Shown one piece after another: positions 1 to 7,841 of a stretch of DNA of 16,479 bases. The notes beneath the pieces are model-generated. The model was not told the origin of the DNA. It saw only the letters and a program-made list of their open reading frames with translations, and searched no databases. The position numbers were made by a program, and so were the translations under genes. Source of the stretch: DATEHQ01 sp035279525 (GTDB taxonomy: Bacteria; Chloroflexota; Dormibacteria; Dormibacterales; Dormibacteraceae); assembly GCA_035279525.1 (NCBI GenBank), contig DATEHQ010000054.1, forward strand, positions 1 through 16,479. The letters run 5' to 3'. Within the stretch, counting starts at the first letter, position 1; each line of letters opens with the position of its first letter.

Positions 1-323
1 CCGCCGCCCAGGTTGGACGGATGGCCGAACCGCCGCGCCAGGGTTCCGTCGACCAGGTCGCTCAGTCCCGCCAGCGCCACCGCGACCGCCAGCGCCGCAA
101 AGTCATGGTGGAGCGAATACACCAGCGCCGGCGCCGCGAGATAGGCGCGCGCCAGCGAGACCTGGTTGGCCGGCCCGGGCAACGTCCATCCGACCGCCGC
201 CACGGTCGCGAACCACGCGGTCTCGAGCCACGCCGGGCCCGGCTGGCCGCTGAGCAGCGCCCATCCCGAGCCGATGATCAGATAGAGGACCGTTGCGATG
301 TACGCGGTTCGGTCGCGCGGCAC
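1..323 (-). CDS. CDP-alcohol phosphatidyltransferase family protein (5' part, runs off the left edge)
   Basis: This is the first 107 codons of a membrane enzyme that transfers a phosphoalcohol between CDP-diacylglycerol (or a similar CDP-alcohol) and an acceptor in phospholipid synthesis. The family signature D-x2-D-G-x2-A-R-x8-G is seen as D89, D92, G93, A96, R97 and G106; its last two aspartates would lie beyond the window. The typical opening is also present near residue 52 (NQVSLARAYLAAPALVY). Two extra hydrophobic segments (about residues 8-24 and 31-48) precede that opening, so the protein has an N-terminal membrane extension. The chosen start is a GTG five bases after the stop of the penicillin-binding protein gene. 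It has no clear Shine-Dalgarno sequence, so a start further upstream, inside that gene, is possible. It is probably co-transcribed with the penicillin-binding protein. The substrate (glycerol phosphate, serine, inositol phosphate or other) cannot be told from this fragment. Confidence 0.82.
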   Translation of the reverse strand, partial: MPRDRTAYIATVLYLIIGSGWALLSGQPGPAWLETAWFATVAAVGWTLPGPANQVSLARAYLAAPALVYSLHHDFAALAVAVALAGLSDLVDGTLARRFGHPSNLGG

Positions 324-328
324 GGGGA

Positions 329-2530
329 CTAGTGTGGCGTCGGCGAAACCTTCGGCGGGGGTGATGCCGGCGGCGGCGTGTACGGGACCTCGCCGGGATA
401 GGGGTTGGCCCCGCACGGGTACCTGGGCTCGCCGACACCCTTCAGGAAGATCTCCTTGACCCCTCCGGTCGAAACGTACCCGCCGTCGTAGGCGCACACC
501 TGGCGCGTGACGACCCCGGCCGGCTGCGTCCACATGGCGGGCCATGGGTGGGTCGAGTAGTACTGCTCGAGGAACGGCTTCCAGACCGAGATCCCCACGT
601 TCTCACCGAACAGGACCGAGGTCGGACACATCCACCCCGAGGGCGGAAAGTTCGTCGCCAGGTATGCGTAACCGGACTTGCACACCGGCCCGGCATCGAT
701 GTGCATCAAGGACGCGGCCACCGCCAGGTTGGGCGTGTAGCCGACGAAGATCGATCCCGTGTAGGCCTCCGTGGTCCCCGACTTGCCCGCGACGGCCCGG
801 TTGCCGAGGTCGCCGAGATAGAGCTTGACCGGTCCGCGCAGGAGGTCGGTCATCACGTAGCCGAGGTCGGGGCTGATCACCTGGACGCGGCCGGCGTTGG
901 GATCGAACGCCTCGAGCACGCGGCCCTGCGAGTCGGTCACGTGAAGCACCGCGTGTGGGCTGATCCGGTATCCGCCATTGTCAAACGCCGAATACGCGGC
1001 GAGGTGCTCGGCCATCGAGATCGCGTCGTGACCGAGTGTCGTCGAAACTCCGTCCGGGTTTTCGATCTGAGCCGTCACGCCGAGGTTGTGCATCAGGGTG
1101 ACCACGCGACTGCCGCCTTCATTCGCATACGTCCAGAGCGCGGGCAGGTTCCGCGATTGCGCCAGTGCGGTGCGCAGCGGGATGTAGCCCTCGTGCTTGC
1201 GGTCCCAGTCGCTGAAGGTGTGTCCCCCGATGACGCTGTTCTGATCGTCGAGCAAGCTCGCCGGCGTCACGATCCCGGCCTGCAGAGCGGCCGCGTAGGT
1301 GTAGAGCTTGAACGACGATCCCACTCCGCGCCAGCCGAGAGGATCGACGCCCGTGAGGTTGATCTGCCCGCGAATCGCCGCGTTGTTGTAATTGGCGCTG
1401 CCGACCATGGCGAGGATCTCGCCGTCGTCCGGGTTCATCACGAGCATCGCCCCTGTGTTCACGCCTCGTGCCGCGTAGGTCCTGACCCCGGCCTTGACCC
1501 ACCTGTCCGCCATCGCCTGGGTCTTCAGGTCGAGCGTCGTCGTGATGCGAAGGCCGCCCTCGTACAGGGCCTGTGATCCGTAGCGCCGCGATATGTACTG
1601 CTCGATGTAGTCGACGAAGTGGGCCGTCAGCGGGTTGTGCGCGCCGGGCATCGCCTGGTGCGCGGCGATCATCTTCGTGATCGTGTCGCCGCGATAGACC
1701 TCGTCGGCCTGCGAGCGGCTGAGGTCACCGACGGCCACCATCCCGTCGAGGACCTCGCCCCAGCGCTGCCTGGCCGCCTGCACCTGGTCGGGCGTGCCGA
1801 ACGGGTCGTAGTCGGCCGGCGCCTGAGGCAGGCCTGCGATGAAGCTCGCCTGGGCCGTCGTGAGCTGGCTGGCGTGCACCTGGAAGTACGTCTCGGCCGC
1901 CGCCTCCACGCCATACGCCCCATTGCCGTAATTGATGGTGTTGAGGTAGAGCTCCAGGATCTGCTGCTTCGAGTAGCGGCGCTCCATCTCCTCGGCCAGC
2001 AGGAGCTCGCGAAACTTGAGGCTCACCGTGCGGCTCTGCGCCTCGACGCTGTCGAGCACATCGTTCTTGACGACCTGCTCCGTGATGGTCGATGCGCCGA
2101 GCGCCGACGAGTGATGAGTGAGGTCGTAGCCGATCGCGATGGCGAGTCGCCGGTAGTCGACCCCGGAGTTCTGATAGAAGGTGCGGTCCTCGGTGTCGAT
2201 CGTCGCTCGCTGCAGCGTCGTGCTGATCTGGCTCAGCGGGACCACCGTCCGGTTCTCGTGATAGAGCGCCTCGATCAGGTTGCCGTTGCGGTCGTAGATG
2301 CGCGTGGTCTGCATCAGGTTGGCGGTCCGGAGGGCGTCGATCGAGGGCAGGTCGCCCGCGAAGTAATCGACGATGCCGACCGTCGCGCCCGTGCCGAGGA
2401 GCGTGAGCGAAGAGATCACGATCAGCGCCAGCAGCGCCAGACGCGTCAGCCAGTGGTGCGAGGCGCGCCGAGCGGGTCTGCGGGCTCTGGGCCGCGCTCT
2501 CGATGGCGGCCGCTTGCGGTGGGCGGGCAA
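329..2530 (-). CDS. Class A (bifunctional) penicillin-binding protein
   Basis: A 733-residue peptidoglycan synthase that polymerises glycan strands (GT51 domain) and cross-links peptides (transpeptidase domain) outside the membrane. A basic, Arg-rich cytoplasmic tail (1-30) leads into one membrane anchor (about 31-55). The glycosyltransferase motifs are EDRTFY with catalytic E114, GASTITEQVVKN (145-156) and ERRYSKQQILELYLN with E183. The transpeptidase motifs are SSFK (S405, K408), SRN (459-461) and KSGTT (583-587). All expected catalytic residues are present, and the length is normal for the family. Oddities are N121 where most GT51 enzymes have His, four cysteines after the KSGTT box (617, 635, 679, 706) and a proline-rich C-terminal tail. 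The start is TTG, with GGAGG about 12 bases upstream; no better start exists in this frame. It follows the nuoN-like gene by 61 bp and precedes a phosphatidyltransferase gene. Confidence 0.95.
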   Translation of the reverse strand: MPAHRKRPPSRARPRARRPARRASHHWLTRLALLALIVISSLTLLGTGATVGIVDYFAGDLPSIDALRTANLMQTTRIYDRNGNLIEALYHENRTVVPLSQISTTLQRATIDTEDRTFYQNSGVDYRRLAIAIGYDLTHHSSALGASTITEQVVKNDVLDSVEAQSRTVSLKFRELLLAEEMERRYSKQQILELYLNTINYGNGAYGVEAAAETYFQVHASQLTTAQASFIAGLPQAPADYDPFGTPDQVQAARQRWGEVLDGMVAVGDLSRSQADEVYRGDTITKMIAAHQAMPGAHNPLTAHFVDYIEQYISRRYGSQALYEGGLRITTTLDLKTQAMADRWVKAGVRTYAARGVNTGAMLVMNPDDGEILAMVGSANYNNAAIRGQINLTGVDPLGWRGVGSSFKLYTYAAALQAGIVTPASLLDDQNSVIGGHTFSDWDRKHEGYIPLRTALAQSRNLPALWTYANEGGSRVVTLMHNLGVTAQIENPDGVSTTLGHDAISMAEHLAAYSAFDNGGYRISPHAVLHVTDSQGRVLEAFDPNAGRVQVISPDLGYVMTDLLRGPVKLYLGDLGNRAVAGKSGTTEAYTGSIFVGYTPNLAVAASLMHIDAGPVCKSGYAYLATNFPPSGWMCPTSVLFGENVGISVWKPFLEQYYSTHPWPAMWTQPAGVVTRQVCAYDGGYVSTGGVKEIFLKGVGEPRYPCGANPYPGEVPYTPPPASPPPKVSPTPH

Positions 2531-2591
2531 GGTCGTGGCGGACCTCCATGGCGTTTGCTGTGACGTGGGCTGCGACTGCTGCCGAGGGAGT

Positions 2592-4004
2592 TTACCGAAG
2601 ACCCAGCGCTTCCGCCCCCTGGTTGGCGAGCCCCATGATCGGGTAGCCCATGAAGCCGTAGATGGTCACCACGACGCTGAAGGCGATCACGCCGGCGGTC
2701 GACAAGGCCGTCACCACAGGCAGCGCCGCGGCCGCTCCGCGCCGCGCCTCCTCGAGCGGGCTCAAGACATAGATGACGCGGAGGGTGGAGATGACGCCCG
2801 CGAGGCTGAGGAGAGATCCCAGGATGCCGAGCGCCAGCAACACCAGGTTGCCGCTCTGGGCCAGCGCCGCGCCGATGACGAGCTCGCCGAAGAAACCCGC
2901 CAGCGGCGGCGCGCCCGCGAGGGAGAGCATCGCCAATGCCAGGCCGATCGCGCGGACAGGCCGAACCGCGGCCAGGCCCGCGATGGCGGCCTCACCCCCC
3001 TCGGCGCGGCCCAGGACCGCAGGTCCACAAGTCGCGGCCACGACGAAGGCGCCGAGCAGGAACAACGAACCCGCGATGCCCGCTGTGAAGTGGGTCGACA
3101 ACCCGGCCGCGATCCAGCCGACCTGGCCCACGGCCAGGTAGGCCATCCGCGCGCGCGGTGAGCGCGCCGCCAGCGCGGCCGCCCCTCCACCGACCATCGC
3201 GACCGCGGCCAGCACACCGAGGTAAGGAGAGATGTCGGCCGGCGCCGGGACCAGGGCGGCGGCGAGCTTGATCGTCACCGTCGCGGCCGCCGCGGCCACG
3301 ACGCCAAGGAGCAGGCCGGCCCCCAGGGGGGAGGCGCCGACGCCCGCCTGCACGCTGGCGAGCTGGAAAGGCGCGAGCCCGGCGCGCACGGCGAGCCCGC
3401 TGAGCAGGAGCACGACCGGGATGGCGAGCCCGACGCTCGGACTCGCGCCGAGCATCACGTCGTGGATCGTCCTCAGGTCTGGGTTGCCGGCGGTTGCGTA
3501 GAGGAAGGCAAACCCGACCAGGAGCAACCCGCTCGCCACCGCGCCGGTGACGATCAGGCGCAGGGCAAGGTCGGGCCGGCGCAGCGCGAGCACCGCCACC
3601 GCCGCGGCTGCGGCGAGCTCGAGCCCGGCCCACAGGGCGACCAGGTCGGCGGCCGACGCCGCGACCATGACGCCGAACGCCGCGAGAAGCGTGAGGGCGG
3701 GGCCGATCGAGCCAGAGTCCTCGGCGGCCCAGTCCGCCGCGGCGATCGCCAGCAACGCGGCGAGCAGGATGGCCGCCTTGGTGAAGAGGGCGAACCGATC
3801 CTGGACCAGGGCGCCTCCGAAAAACGTCGTCAGCGTCGAGCCGGCCCAGAGCTCGACCACGAAAGCTACGAGAGCGATCCCCGACGCGATCGCCGGCAGC
3901 GATCGCCGCGCCGCAGGCGAGAACCAGCCGAACCGACCGGCCAGCAGGATGACGGCGGCACCGGCGACGAGCAACGCCTCTGGAACCAGGATGAGATATC
4001 TCAC
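2592..4004 (-). CDS. nuoN: NuoN-like antiporter-type subunit (complex I-related), charge residues altered
   Basis: A 470-residue, very hydrophobic protein of the Mrp/Nuo antiporter family, in the position and size range of NuoN. Recognisable landmarks are ALWAGLEL with the TM5 glutamate kept (E129), TGAVASGLLLVGFAFLYATAG (about 153-173), an APFQ segment and SLAGAPPLAGFFG (361-373). Several residues known to matter in E. coli NuoN differ. The TM7 lysine is R207, the following PFH histidine is Q214, the PK lysine region is Gly-Val, and the TM12 lysine of the FFGK motif is E374. Start: a GTG that overlaps the nuoM-like TGA as GTGA (4004-4001). An open frame continues upstream, but only as a read-through shadow of nuoM. 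It closes the J-K-L-M-N block. In known complexes this subunit would translocate protons in the membrane arm; whether this one does is unclear. The symbol is given by homology and order only. Confidence 0.85.
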   Translation of the reverse strand: MRYLILVPEALLVAGAAVILLAGRFGWFSPAARRSLPAIASGIALVAFVVELWAGSTLTTFFGGALVQDRFALFTKAAILLAALLAIAAADWAAEDSGSIGPALTLLAAFGVMVAASAADLVALWAGLELAAAAAVAVLALRRPDLALRLIVTGAVASGLLLVGFAFLYATAGNPDLRTIHDVMLGASPSVGLAIPVVLLLSGLAVRAGLAPFQLASVQAGVGASPLGAGLLLGVVAAAAATVTIKLAAALVPAPADISPYLGVLAAVAMVGGGAAALAARSPRARMAYLAVGQVGWIAAGLSTHFTAGIAGSLFLLGAFVVAATCGPAVLGRAEGGEAAIAGLAAVRPVRAIGLALAMLSLAGAPPLAGFFGELVIGAALAQSGNLVLLALGILGSLLSLAGVISTLRVIYVLSPLEEARRGAAAALPVVTALSTAGVIAFSVVVTIYGFMGYPIMGLANQGAEALGLR

Positions 4005-5602
4005 CGGGCCACCGTGGGCGCGGTGTAAGGAGACGCCAGGTCGGACAGCCCGGCGCCCATCACGTTGACGATTCCAGGGTCGAGGAACGGCTGGTCGAGC
4101 CCTGGGATCTTCGGACCGGCCGGGAAGACGCCGACCCAGAGCAGAGCGCCGGCGAGGACGCCGAGGTACCACATCTCGCCGAGCGACGCGTCGGACACGC
4201 CTGGCGCATCCGGGTTGGGCGCGCCGAACAGGACCTTGCGCAGGATGATGCCCAGGGCGACAGCGGCGACGGCGAGGCCGGCGACCACCGCGAATGCGCC
4301 GATCGGCTGGTTCTTGAAGGCGCCGAAGAACGTCATCACCTCGGCCGGGAACGTGGCGAGAATCGGGACGCCCAGCACACCCATGGCGGCGAGGATCAGG
4401 ATCCAGCTGAGGACCGGCATCCGCGGCGCAAGCCCGCCCAGCACCTGGAGGCTGCGCGACTGTGCGCGCTCTGAGAGCGTGCCCAGAGCGCCCACGACGA
4501 GCGCCGCAGCGACGCCCCCGGCGAAGAGGGAGAGCACGCTGCCCGCGATGGAAAGCGGCGACACCGCCGCCAGGCCCAGGACGGTGATGCCGCCCGGGAT
4601 CATGGCGAGGTATCCGGCCGCGTGGCGGACGTCGACTGCGCGCAGCGCGGCGATCGCGGCATAGCCGACGGTCAGCGCGGCCAGCGCAGCCACCAGCGGC
4701 GAAAGCATGTGGCCCGCGACGGGCTCAGCCGCGATGACGGTCCGCACCAGCAGGTACGCCCCGAGCCTCGACGCGGCCCCGGCGACGACGACCGCCACCC
4801 CCGGCGGCGCCTCCGCGGCGACGTCCCGCATCCAGCCGTGCAGCGGGAAGATGGGCAGCCGCGTCGCGGCGGCGACGATCATGAAGAGCGCAATCCCCAG
4901 CTGCACGCGCGGCGCGAGGCTTGCCTTCAAGAGCACGTCCATGTCGAAGCTGGACCCGCCCGTCGCGGCGTACAGCATCGTGGTGCCGAGCACCAGGGCA
5001 CCGGTGCCCAGGCCCCAGTACCCGACCAGTCGCCAGGTGGCGCTGACGCGCCGCGGACCTCCCCACCCGAGAATCAAAAGCGCGAGCGGGATCGTCGCCG
5101 CGGCCCAGAAAAGGATCAACACGAACATGTCGCGCGCGACGATCGCTCCGTTGACCGACGCCTGCGCCAGGAGCAGCAAGCTGAAGTAGGCGCGCACGCG
5201 CTCGCGGATGCCTAGCGAGGCGAGGACCGAAGCGATCCCGATGACCCCGGAGAGCAGCAGCATCACCATGCCCGGACCGTCGACTCCGAGGTGATACGTG
5301 ACTCCGATCGCCTGCAGCCACGGGATCTTCTCTTCGAACTGCGCCGTGGGGAGAAATGCCTCGAACTGGTTGTAGGCGATGAAGAGGATGAACATGATCC
5401 CGAGGTTGGTGAAGAAAGCGATCTGCTTCATCAGCACGTCGTAGCGGCCTCTTGGGTTCGGCATGGCGGCGATCGCCGCGGCGACGACCACGGGCACCCA
5501 GATGGTCAGGCTCAGCAGGACCGGTGAGGTGAAGATGTTCGCCCCGGGCACCGCAACCGGTGTCGGCGACGCCAGGATCGGAGCGTGAGCGAGCCAGATC
5601 AC
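4001..5602 (-). CDS. nuoM: NuoM-like antiporter-type subunit, charge residues altered
   Basis: A 533-residue polytopic membrane protein of the NuoM/Mrp antiporter family. Landmarks are DMFVLILFWAAATIPLALLI (158-177), RLPIFPLHGW (248-257), AGAASRLGAYLLVR (274-287) and FPAEVMTFFGAFK (418-430), which match NuoM order and spacing. The family glutamate after the TM5 tryptophan is alanine (W166, A167). The two catalytic lysines are arginines (R248, R279), and the second histidine of the HGWLPDAH motif is alanine (A262). The late glutamate of TM12 is kept (E421), as is H255. Start: GTG overlapping the nuoL-like TGA (GTGA, 5602-5599). The longer open frame further upstream is a shadow of nuoL. The first 45 residues resemble the N-terminal region of NuoM, with one membrane helix at about 28-46. 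Neighbours and overlaps indicate translation coupled to the L- and N-like genes. Confidence 0.88.
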   Translation of the reverse strand: MIWLAHAPILASPTPVAVPGANIFTSPVLLSLTIWVPVVVAAAIAAMPNPRGRYDVLMKQIAFFTNLGIMFILFIAYNQFEAFLPTAQFEEKIPWLQAIGVTYHLGVDGPGMVMLLLSGVIGIASVLASLGIRERVRAYFSLLLLAQASVNGAIVARDMFVLILFWAAATIPLALLILGWGGPRRVSATWRLVGYWGLGTGALVLGTTMLYAATGGSSFDMDVLLKASLAPRVQLGIALFMIVAAATRLPIFPLHGWMRDVAAEAPPGVAVVVAGAASRLGAYLLVRTVIAAEPVAGHMLSPLVAALAALTVGYAAIAALRAVDVRHAAGYLAMIPGGITVLGLAAVSPLSIAGSVLSLFAGGVAAALVVGALGTLSERAQSRSLQVLGGLAPRMPVLSWILILAAMGVLGVPILATFPAEVMTFFGAFKNQPIGAFAVVAGLAVAAVALGIILRKVLFGAPNPDAPGVSDASLGEMWYLGVLAGALLWVGVFPAGPKIPGLDQPFLDPGIVNVMGAGLSDLASPYTAPTVAR

Positions 5603-7446
5603 CGCGCGAGCCCCGGGACGAGCAGGAGCGCCACCAGGCCGAGCACGACAGTGAGCACGATCACCAGGGGCAGCGCCGGAGCGCGGGCGCCGGCCAGCGC
5701 GAAGCGGCCGGACGCGCCGGCGAAACGTCCAAGCGCACCATCTCCGGCAGGCAGCCACAGGTCGATGCGGCGCGCGATGTCGACGACAGGCGCGAGGATG
5801 AACCGTGCCAGGAGCGTGACCACGCTCCCGGCCGCCACGCGGACTCGCGCACCGGCGACGGCCGACGCGCGCAACGCACTGTCCTTCGCGCGCACATAGG
5901 CGAACGACGCAGCGGCGAAACCGAGGATCCCGACCACGAGCCACAGAACCATCGCGCCCGCTTGGGGCGCAGCGTGCCGGTGGTTGTCGAGAAAGTCGAG
6001 CCAGCCGCGCACCAGCGCCGCGATCGCGAGCGCCGCGCTGAGCAGGACGAGGAAGTACGGCCATCCGAGCGACTCGGACGCCGCCTCTCGCACGCGATCC
6101 GGCTCGAAGGCACGTCTGCGCCGCAGCGGGCCGATCGCCTCAGCGAGGAACACCCGGGCGGCGCCAAGTCCCACGAAAAGGATCGCCTCACCGGCGGCGA
6201 GGCCCAGGTACGACCGCGTCGAAACCCCATACGCGAGCGCGCCGATCACGCTCAGCGTCAGGACGAGTCCTGCCGCCGCGACGGTCAGAGAGCTGGCGCG
6301 CATCCGCGCCCAGCCATCGCCCATCTCGGTCATGTCCTCGGTCCTCATGGCGGACGCGATGGACGACATCGCCATGAGCGCGGCTGCACGAGCCGGCGCT
6401 GCGGCGAGCGCGCACGCGACGGCCGCGACGGCGAATGTATAGAGGGAGCTCTGGTAGCCGTGGACCGCGACAGCCGCCAGGATCGCCGCGACGGCCGAAC
6501 CCAGCAGCGTCACGGTGCGGCGCGCATCGTTGCCCGCCAGCGCGGCAAGTCCTGCCAGCGCGGCCGACACGACGCACGAGTACATCAAGACCTTCAAGGT
6601 CAGCGGGCTGGAGGCGGCGATGATCGGCATGAAGCGATACAGGACGACGATCCCGACCACCAACCACGCCGACTGCGCGATGGCCGACGCCGCGGCCGGG
6701 GCTGTGCTGCTCGTCTGCGTCAGCCACGACTGCAGCGGCCACAGGGCAAGCCGTCCCCCGACACCGAGCGTCAGCAGCACCGCCGCCACGACCAGCGACC
6801 TGACCGTCCAACCGGGATTGGTGTGAAGGATCGGGATGAGCGTTTCGAAGTTGTTCACGCCGTAGCGCGAATAGAGCCATGCGATGCCGGAGAGCAGCAG
6901 GAGGTCCGTGAGGAAAGGCAGCGCAAGCGCGACGCGAGCGCGGCGCGCCGCTTCGTCAGAACCCCAGCGATGCGAGAGCAGCAGGTAGGTGATCCCGCCG
7001 GCCATGCCCCAGAACGCGAAGAGCTCCGCCAGGTCCCAGCTGACGAGCGCGCCCGCGAATGCGAAGAGGAGGGCGCTGAGCATCGCGTAGAAACGAGCGG
7101 CGCCAGGCTCCGAACGCCCCATCACCTGGTGCCAGCCGATGGCGGCGATGACGCAAAGCTCGATCACGACGAGCGCGACGGCGGTCAGATGGTCGACGCG
7201 CAGCACGATGTCGATGCCGAAGGCCTGGAAGTTCGCGGGCCCGTTGAACGCGATCGGCAGGTTGAGGTACTGGTAGGTCGCCGAGAACGGTGTGCTTCGC
7301 TTGGCCAGGCCCCAGGCCACCAGCAGCGTGGCGAGCAGCATGACCACTGAGGCGAACATGGCGAGGTTGGCCGCGGACCGGCGGGTGCGGACGCTGGACA
7401 GCGCCAGGAGGAAGCCGCCGAGGGGAGCCAGGAGGATGAGCGGCAC
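5599..7446 (-). CDS. nuoL: NuoL-like antiporter-type subunit, charge residues altered; possible CTG start upstream
   Basis: With the GTG start chosen here it is 615 residues, in the usual NuoL range. Matches include the N-terminal PLILLAPLGGFLLAL helix, RFYAMLSALLFAFAGALV (118-135), WGMAGGITYLLL (146-157), RLALWPLQSW (232-241) and a C-terminal extension with extra helices. Compared with E. coli NuoL, the TM5 glutamate (WEG) is G147, the TM7 lysine is R232, the TM8 histidine is Q258 and the SKDE lysine of TM12 is lost (T410/R411 region). A glutamate sits one to two helical turns earlier, at E141. The conventional start leaves 113 bp after the nuoK-like stop, yet that stretch is open in frame. 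A CTG at 7563 overlaps the preceding TGA and has GGGAGG 7 bases upstream, so the true protein may be 654 residues (5599-7563). The reported start is the conservative one. Confidence 0.87.
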   Translation of the reverse strand: MPLILLAPLGGFLLALSSVRTRRSAANLAMFASVVMLLATLLVAWGLAKRSTPFSATYQYLNLPIAFNGPANFQAFGIDIVLRVDHLTAVALVVIELCVIAAIGWHQVMGRSEPGAARFYAMLSALLFAFAGALVSWDLAELFAFWGMAGGITYLLLSHRWGSDEAARRARVALALPFLTDLLLLSGIAWLYSRYGVNNFETLIPILHTNPGWTVRSLVVAAVLLTLGVGGRLALWPLQSWLTQTSSTAPAAASAIAQSAWLVVGIVVLYRFMPIIAASSPLTLKVLMYSCVVSAALAGLAALAGNDARRTVTLLGSAVAAILAAVAVHGYQSSLYTFAVAAVACALAAAPARAAALMAMSSIASAMRTEDMTEMGDGWARMRASSLTVAAAGLVLTLSVIGALAYGVSTRSYLGLAAGEAILFVGLGAARVFLAEAIGPLRRRRAFEPDRVREAASESLGWPYFLVLLSAALAIAALVRGWLDFLDNHRHAAPQAGAMVLWLVVGILGFAAASFAYVRAKDSALRASAVAGARVRVAAGSVVTLLARFILAPVVDIARRIDLWLPAGDGALGRFAGASGRFALAGARAPALPLVIVLTVVLGLVALLLVPGLAR

Positions 7447-7559
7447 CGCCCAACCCAGGGTCGATGAAGGGTCGAACTGGAAGCCCCCGGGCGCATGGCG
7501 CCCGCTCGATGCTGCGCCCGAGGCCGCTTGTATGACGCCGACCAGGGCGACGTGCAGGC

Positions 7560-7841
7560 TCAGCGAGAAGCCTCCCGGTCCCGGCCCGCGATCCCGACAC
7601 CGAGCGCGACGAGCGCCAGCGCGGCCACCGCAATCAGCACGGCCACAGCCTGGCCGAAAATCGGCGGGCCGCCCGCGGCCGCGAACCGGGCGACCCCGAC
7701 GAAGGCGACGATCGCCCCTGCGAAGATCAGCGGCAGGCCGGCGAGAGCCGCCAGGAGGTCACGGCGCCAGGCGGTTGCCAGCACACCCACCGCGACCAGC
7801 GCCGAGGCCACCCACATCACGGCGACGAGCCCGACCGTCAC
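7560..7841 (-). CDS. nuoK: NuoK-like small membrane subunit lacking the conserved glutamates
   Basis: A 93-residue protein with three predicted membrane helices (about 4-23, 30-52, 62-85), lying between the J- and L-like genes exactly where nuoK is expected. The RRDLLAALAGLPLIF segment (26-40) corresponds to the RRN...ElmlN region of NuoK, and the last helix VLIAVAALALVALGVGI (68-84) to the AAaEaaiGLAi helix. In canonical NuoK both regions carry a membrane glutamate (E36 and E72 in E. coli). Here the aligned residues are proline and leucine, and no acidic residue lies inside any helix; only D28, D88 and E90 sit at the ends. Start: GTG overlapping the J-like stop as GTGA (7841-7838). Assignment rests mostly on size, topology and context, so a different small membrane protein cannot be excluded. 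Confidence 0.65.
   Translation of the reverse strand: MTVGLVAVMWVASALVAVGVLATAWRRDLLAALAGLPLIFAGAIVAFVGVARFAAAGGPPIFGQAVAVLIAVAALALVALGVGIAGRDREASR
7561..7576 (-). promoter_or_regulatory. Strong ribosome-binding site with candidate CTG start for the nuoL-like gene
   Basis: On the minus strand GGGAGG (7576-7571) is followed by a 7-base spacer and CTG (7563-7561). That CTG overlaps the TGA of the nuoK-like gene as CTGA. The frame from this CTG runs without a stop into the nuoL-like gene. The neighbouring junctions J/K, L/M and M/N all use the same four-base overlap with GTG. This is the best Shine-Dalgarno match I see among the nuo-like genes. CTG initiation is rare but known in bacteria, so this remains an inference. 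Confidence 0.45.

Noticed and set aside
103..438. Minus-strand frame of 111 codons overlapping the PBP end and the phosphatidyltransferase start
   Set aside because: It is an Arg/Pro-rich shifted frame. A neighbouring frame carries the complete D-x2-DG-x2-AR signature, so that one is the gene.
548..1576. 342-codon plus-strand frame opposite the penicillin-binding protein gene
   Set aside because: No recognisable domain, and Arg- and His-rich composition; the opposite strand encodes complete PBP motifs.
2531..2591. Possible terminator between the nuoN-like gene and the penicillin-binding protein gene
   Set aside because: No stable hairpin followed by a T-run is visible. The 61-bp gap shows only a TAAACT hexamer and the GGAGG before the TTG start.
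5560..7350. Long open frame on the plus strand (596 codons) opposite the nuoL-like gene, and similar ones opposite the other genes
   Set aside because: The translation is dominated by Arg, Asp, Gln and His in low-complexity runs, shows no known fold, and lies opposite a well-supported gene. GC-rich DNA gives such antisense frames routinely.
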